From Lentzea pudingi (GTDB lineage Bacteria > Actinomycetota > Actinomycetes > Mycobacteriales > Pseudonocardiaceae): a stretch of DNA of 64,000 nt. Shown one piece after another: positions 62,286-64,000 of this stretch; the stretch's first letter is position 1; each line of letters begins with the position of its first letter. The stretch is taken from NCBI RefSeq assembly GCF_014646255.1, contig NZ_BMNC01000020.1, positions 62,001 to 126,000 of the forward strand, read 5' to 3'. A program made the translations under genes and the position numbers. A model generated the notes under the pieces. That model saw only the letters and a list, made by a program, of their open reading frames with translations. It was not told the origin of the DNA and made no database searches.

Positions 62286-62887
62286 CGAATTCCCTCCCTC
62301 GACTCGTTTCGTTTTCTTTGTTGCGGCATATTCCCGCACAATTCCGCGGCTATGGCCAATCCGCCGTTCGAGTCATATGGGTCCCGCGTTCGTGTCCGAA
62401 CGAGGGCGGGTTACCGGCGCGTATGTGACCCGACGTGATGAAGTTTGGGTCCATCTCACCCGGTTGAGATGTTTGCCGAGCGACCATCTGGAGGGCATCA
62501 TCGTCCACGACTCATAGCGGAACTCTGCCGTTTCTTAATCTCGGCACCGCTGAGCTGCGGTATTCCAAGTGGATCTCGACGTATAGTTAGGTGGGTACAA
62601 GCGTCATGTACTCGCTGTGTTGGCTGGTCTTTCCGGGTGAAGCCATGATTGGCTCCCATTGCGCGTTTGGTGCGGCTGAATGGCGGTATGGTGTACCCCG
62701 TGTGGACCCATTCGTATGTTGAGATTGTCCATTGAGTTTTTATGTAGCACTCGTTGTCTTGCCACATGCACCCGGTGAATTCCGGTGTGATGTAATCTTT
62801 CGAGTGAAATTCGTGTTTGGATGTAACGCGACGCGTTTTGTGAGCGGCCCCCCGCTGCCCGGCGTGTCGTGCGGCTAGGCTGCGCGT
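62286..62887. other. 602-bp AT-rich intergenic region upstream of LanKC
   Basis: No gene is supported here. From about 62440 to 62870 the base composition drops to roughly half AT, unlike the about 70 % GC around it. It includes CATCTCA-N6-TGAGATG (62452-62471) and a perfect palindrome AACGCG-A-CGCGTT (62825-62837) 50 bp before the next gene, which could be operators. The lanKC promoter must lie at its left end (TTGTGCGGGAATATGCC on the minus strand). The region resembles an old insertion or long regulatory gap. Confidence 0.5.
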
Positions 62888-63460
62888 GTGGGGAGCGTGG
62901 CAAGCCGCTGGCTGGTGCCGGCCGTGGTCGTGATCACCGGAGCCGCTGTGGCGGCCGGAATGGTGGGCCGGACCGTGTACTCGCGCCCGGCCGAGGCCCG
63001 AGGGGCGCCCGTGGTGCCGTCCTCGTCCGTTGCCGGGGCCGTGCCAGGGTCCGGGGAGGTGCGGCTCAGTCCCGATGCCTTCACCCATCCGGACCGGACC
63101 GCGGTGCAGCGAGTGCTGCAGGCCTACTTCGACTCGATCAACTCCCGTGACTTCGACGCTTGGCGCGCGGTGGTGTCGGCTCGGCGGGTTTCCTCCACGC
63201 CCGAGGCCGGGTGGGTCGCTGCTTACGAGAGCACCCGGGACGGCGGGATGGTGGTGCAGCGCGTCGAGTCCGATGTGGTGGGGCGGCGGCTGCGGGTGCT
63301 GATCTCGTTCGTGTCCACTCAGGACGTTTCGAAGGCTCCGCCTGCTTTGCCTGAGGGGTGTATTCGGTGGCGGGTCGTGTATGTGCTGGTTTGGGAGGGT
63401 GGGGTGTTGAAGGTGGATGAGGCGCCGGAGAACCGGAACCCTCAGATGGAGAAGTGCTGA
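62888..63460 (+). CDS. Hypothetical membrane-anchored protein (NTF2/Mce-associated-like)
   Basis: 190 residues. One N-terminal membrane helix (WLVPAVVVITGAAVAAGMVG), a Pro/Ala/Ser linker, then an about 120-residue domain (VQRVLQAYFDSINSRDFDAW, LRVLISFVSTQDVSK, GCIRWRVVYVLVWEGGVLKV) that looks like an NTF2/SnoaL-type fold as in Mce-associated proteins. GTG start. Codons shift towards G and T in its 3' half, continuing into the non-coding region. Function unknown. Confidence 0.7.
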   Translation: MGSVASRWLVPAVVVITGAAVAAGMVGRTVYSRPAEARGAPVVPSSSVAGAVPGSGEVRLSPDAFTHPDRTAVQRVLQAYFDSINSRDFDAWRAVVSARRVSSTPEAGWVAAYESTRDGGMVVQRVESDVVGRRLRVLISFVSTQDVSKAPPALPEGCIRWRVVYVLVWEGGVLKVDEAPENRNPQMEKC

Positions 63461-63577
63461 CTCGCCTTCGGGGGTGGGTGCGCGCTGGTTGGGTTGGTTG
63501 TTTCCCTGTTGCGTTGGCGGGTTCCTGTTGTGAGTCCGTAGGTCTGTTGCGTTGCGGGCGTGTTGTTGCGCTGCTTC

Positions 63578-63598
63578 CTGGGGGACTCCGCCCCCCAG
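63578..63598. terminator. CTGGGGG-type hairpin
   Basis: CTGGGGG (63578-63584) and CCCCCAG (63592-63598) around ACTCCGC, followed by ACCCCCC. This GGGGG-N-CTCCGC-CCCCC element is common behind genes in filamentous actinomycetes and is probably a bidirectional terminator. Confidence 0.6.
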
Positions 63599-63697
63599 AC
63601 CCCCCACAATCTGATCAAAGACCGGCCCACGCCACGCGTAGGTAGATGGCACGCCTGTTGCGTTGGGCGGAGGCGCGTTGCTTGGCGGGTGGGGTGC

Positions 63698-63841
63698 GGT
63701 GGGGTGGTCCCGTCACGAGCCGCACCTGGAGCTGGCCACATCTGAGGAGGAGGGTCAAGTCGACACGCTTTTCGTCGACTTGACCCTCCTCCTCAGATGC
63801 AGCAAGAGCTGAGGTGCGGCTCGTGACGGGACCACCCCACC
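63698..63841. repeat. Long imperfect inverted repeat (144 bp hairpin)
   Basis: Outer arms: 63698-63727 and 63812-63841, 30 perfect pairs (starting GGTGGGGTGG and ending CCACCCCACC). Inner arms: 63740-63764 and 63774-63798, 25 perfect pairs (ATCTGAGGAGGAGG... with ...CCTCCTCCTCAGAT). Between outer and inner arms are unpaired 12 and 13 bases; the loop is 9 bases. Not an insertion sequence: no transposase frame inside. Possibly a folded mobile repeat or the fused ends of one. Confidence 0.85.
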
Positions 63842-64000
63842 CAGACCTTCTTGGAAGGACGGCTCGCCTTCGGCATCGCGTGGGATCAGGTGCCTGTCAC
63901 CCGCCGGGCCTGCTGCCGCAGCCGCTACTCCCGGGGCGGCGCCGCCGCACCGCTGCCGCCGCCGCACCGCACCGCGCGCCGTGCCGCACCACCCGCCGCC

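Larger units (their letters stand above)
63461..64000. other. Non-coding repeat-rich end of window
   Basis: No gene is supported in the last 540 bases: frames are short and their predicted products are of simple composition. It holds a G/T-rich stretch with repeated TGTTGCGTTG-like words, the CTGGGGG/CCCCCAG hairpin, the long imperfect hairpin at 63698-63841 and, after 63900, low-complexity CCGCCG/CCGCAC sequence. Confidence 0.6.

Noticed and set aside
62498-63652. Long minus-strand frame across the AT-rich gap and the 62888 gene
   Set aside because: It has no Shine-Dalgarno, crosses a better-supported plus-strand gene and has no recognisable domain.

Overview
The window is one contiguous stretch of a high-GC actinobacterial chromosome. 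Codon use, leaderless-looking promoters, SARP/LAL regulators, DUF5753, DUF6343 and DUF3145 proteins and a HelR-type helicase point to a filamentous actinomycete, most like the Pseudonocardiaceae (Lentzea/Saccharothrix/Actinosynnema group). The family assignment is inference. There is no rRNA, CRISPR array, phage module or recognisable insertion sequence.

Layout. 1-6 kb: a 5'-truncated serpin with a decayed serpin remnant behind it, a lone DUF5753 protein, an AhpD-like protein with an ECF41-type promoter, two methyltransferases, a Tat-exported intradiol dioxygenase and an ECF41 sigma factor (SigJ). 6-15 kb: housekeeping genes (dnaG, tam, xthA), tRNA-Asn, tRNA-Met and, at 12.3-12.6 kb, two tandem tRNA-like genes whose halves are in permuted order (3' half before 5' half), directly downstream of a conserved gene of unknown function. 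15-17.5 kb: a four-gene operon of secreted protein, small lipoprotein, response regulator and sensor kinase. 17.5-34 kb: a regulator-rich accessory region with two TPR paralogues, a STAS fusion protein, a LAL regulator, a SARP regulator, two P450-ferredoxin pairs, an ABC-F protein with an attenuator-like leader, and TetR-controlled oxidoreductases. 33.7-43.8 kb: a bacterial nitric oxide synthase with a permease, the three-gene proton-translocating transhydrogenase, a GGDEF protein with a degenerate EAL domain, an MFS/MarR pair and paired CrcB/FluC fluoride channels. 43.8-56 kb: a bNACHT NTPase downstream of a HelR-like RNA polymerase recycling helicase, several small regulators, a flavin disulfide reductase, and a secreted subtilase. 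56-62.3 kb: a complete class III lanthipeptide (SapB/AmfS-like) operon in the order LanKC, precursor, ABC, ABC. 62.3-64 kb: an unusually AT-rich intergenic stretch, one anchored protein, and a non-coding repeat region with a 144-bp imperfect hairpin.

The most unusual content is the tandem permuted tRNA-like locus. In each copy the acceptor, anticodon, D and T arms assemble into a cloverleaf only if the downstream half is placed first, and the sequences outside the two halves are themselves complementary. The first reads as a class II tRNA with anticodon CAA (Leu); the second as a class I tRNA with a CUA (amber) loop. Other good leads are the ABC-F leader peptide, the lanthipeptide precursor with a shifted ring motif, the ECF41 promoter 3.3 kb away from its likely sigma factor gene, and the terminal hairpin repeat.
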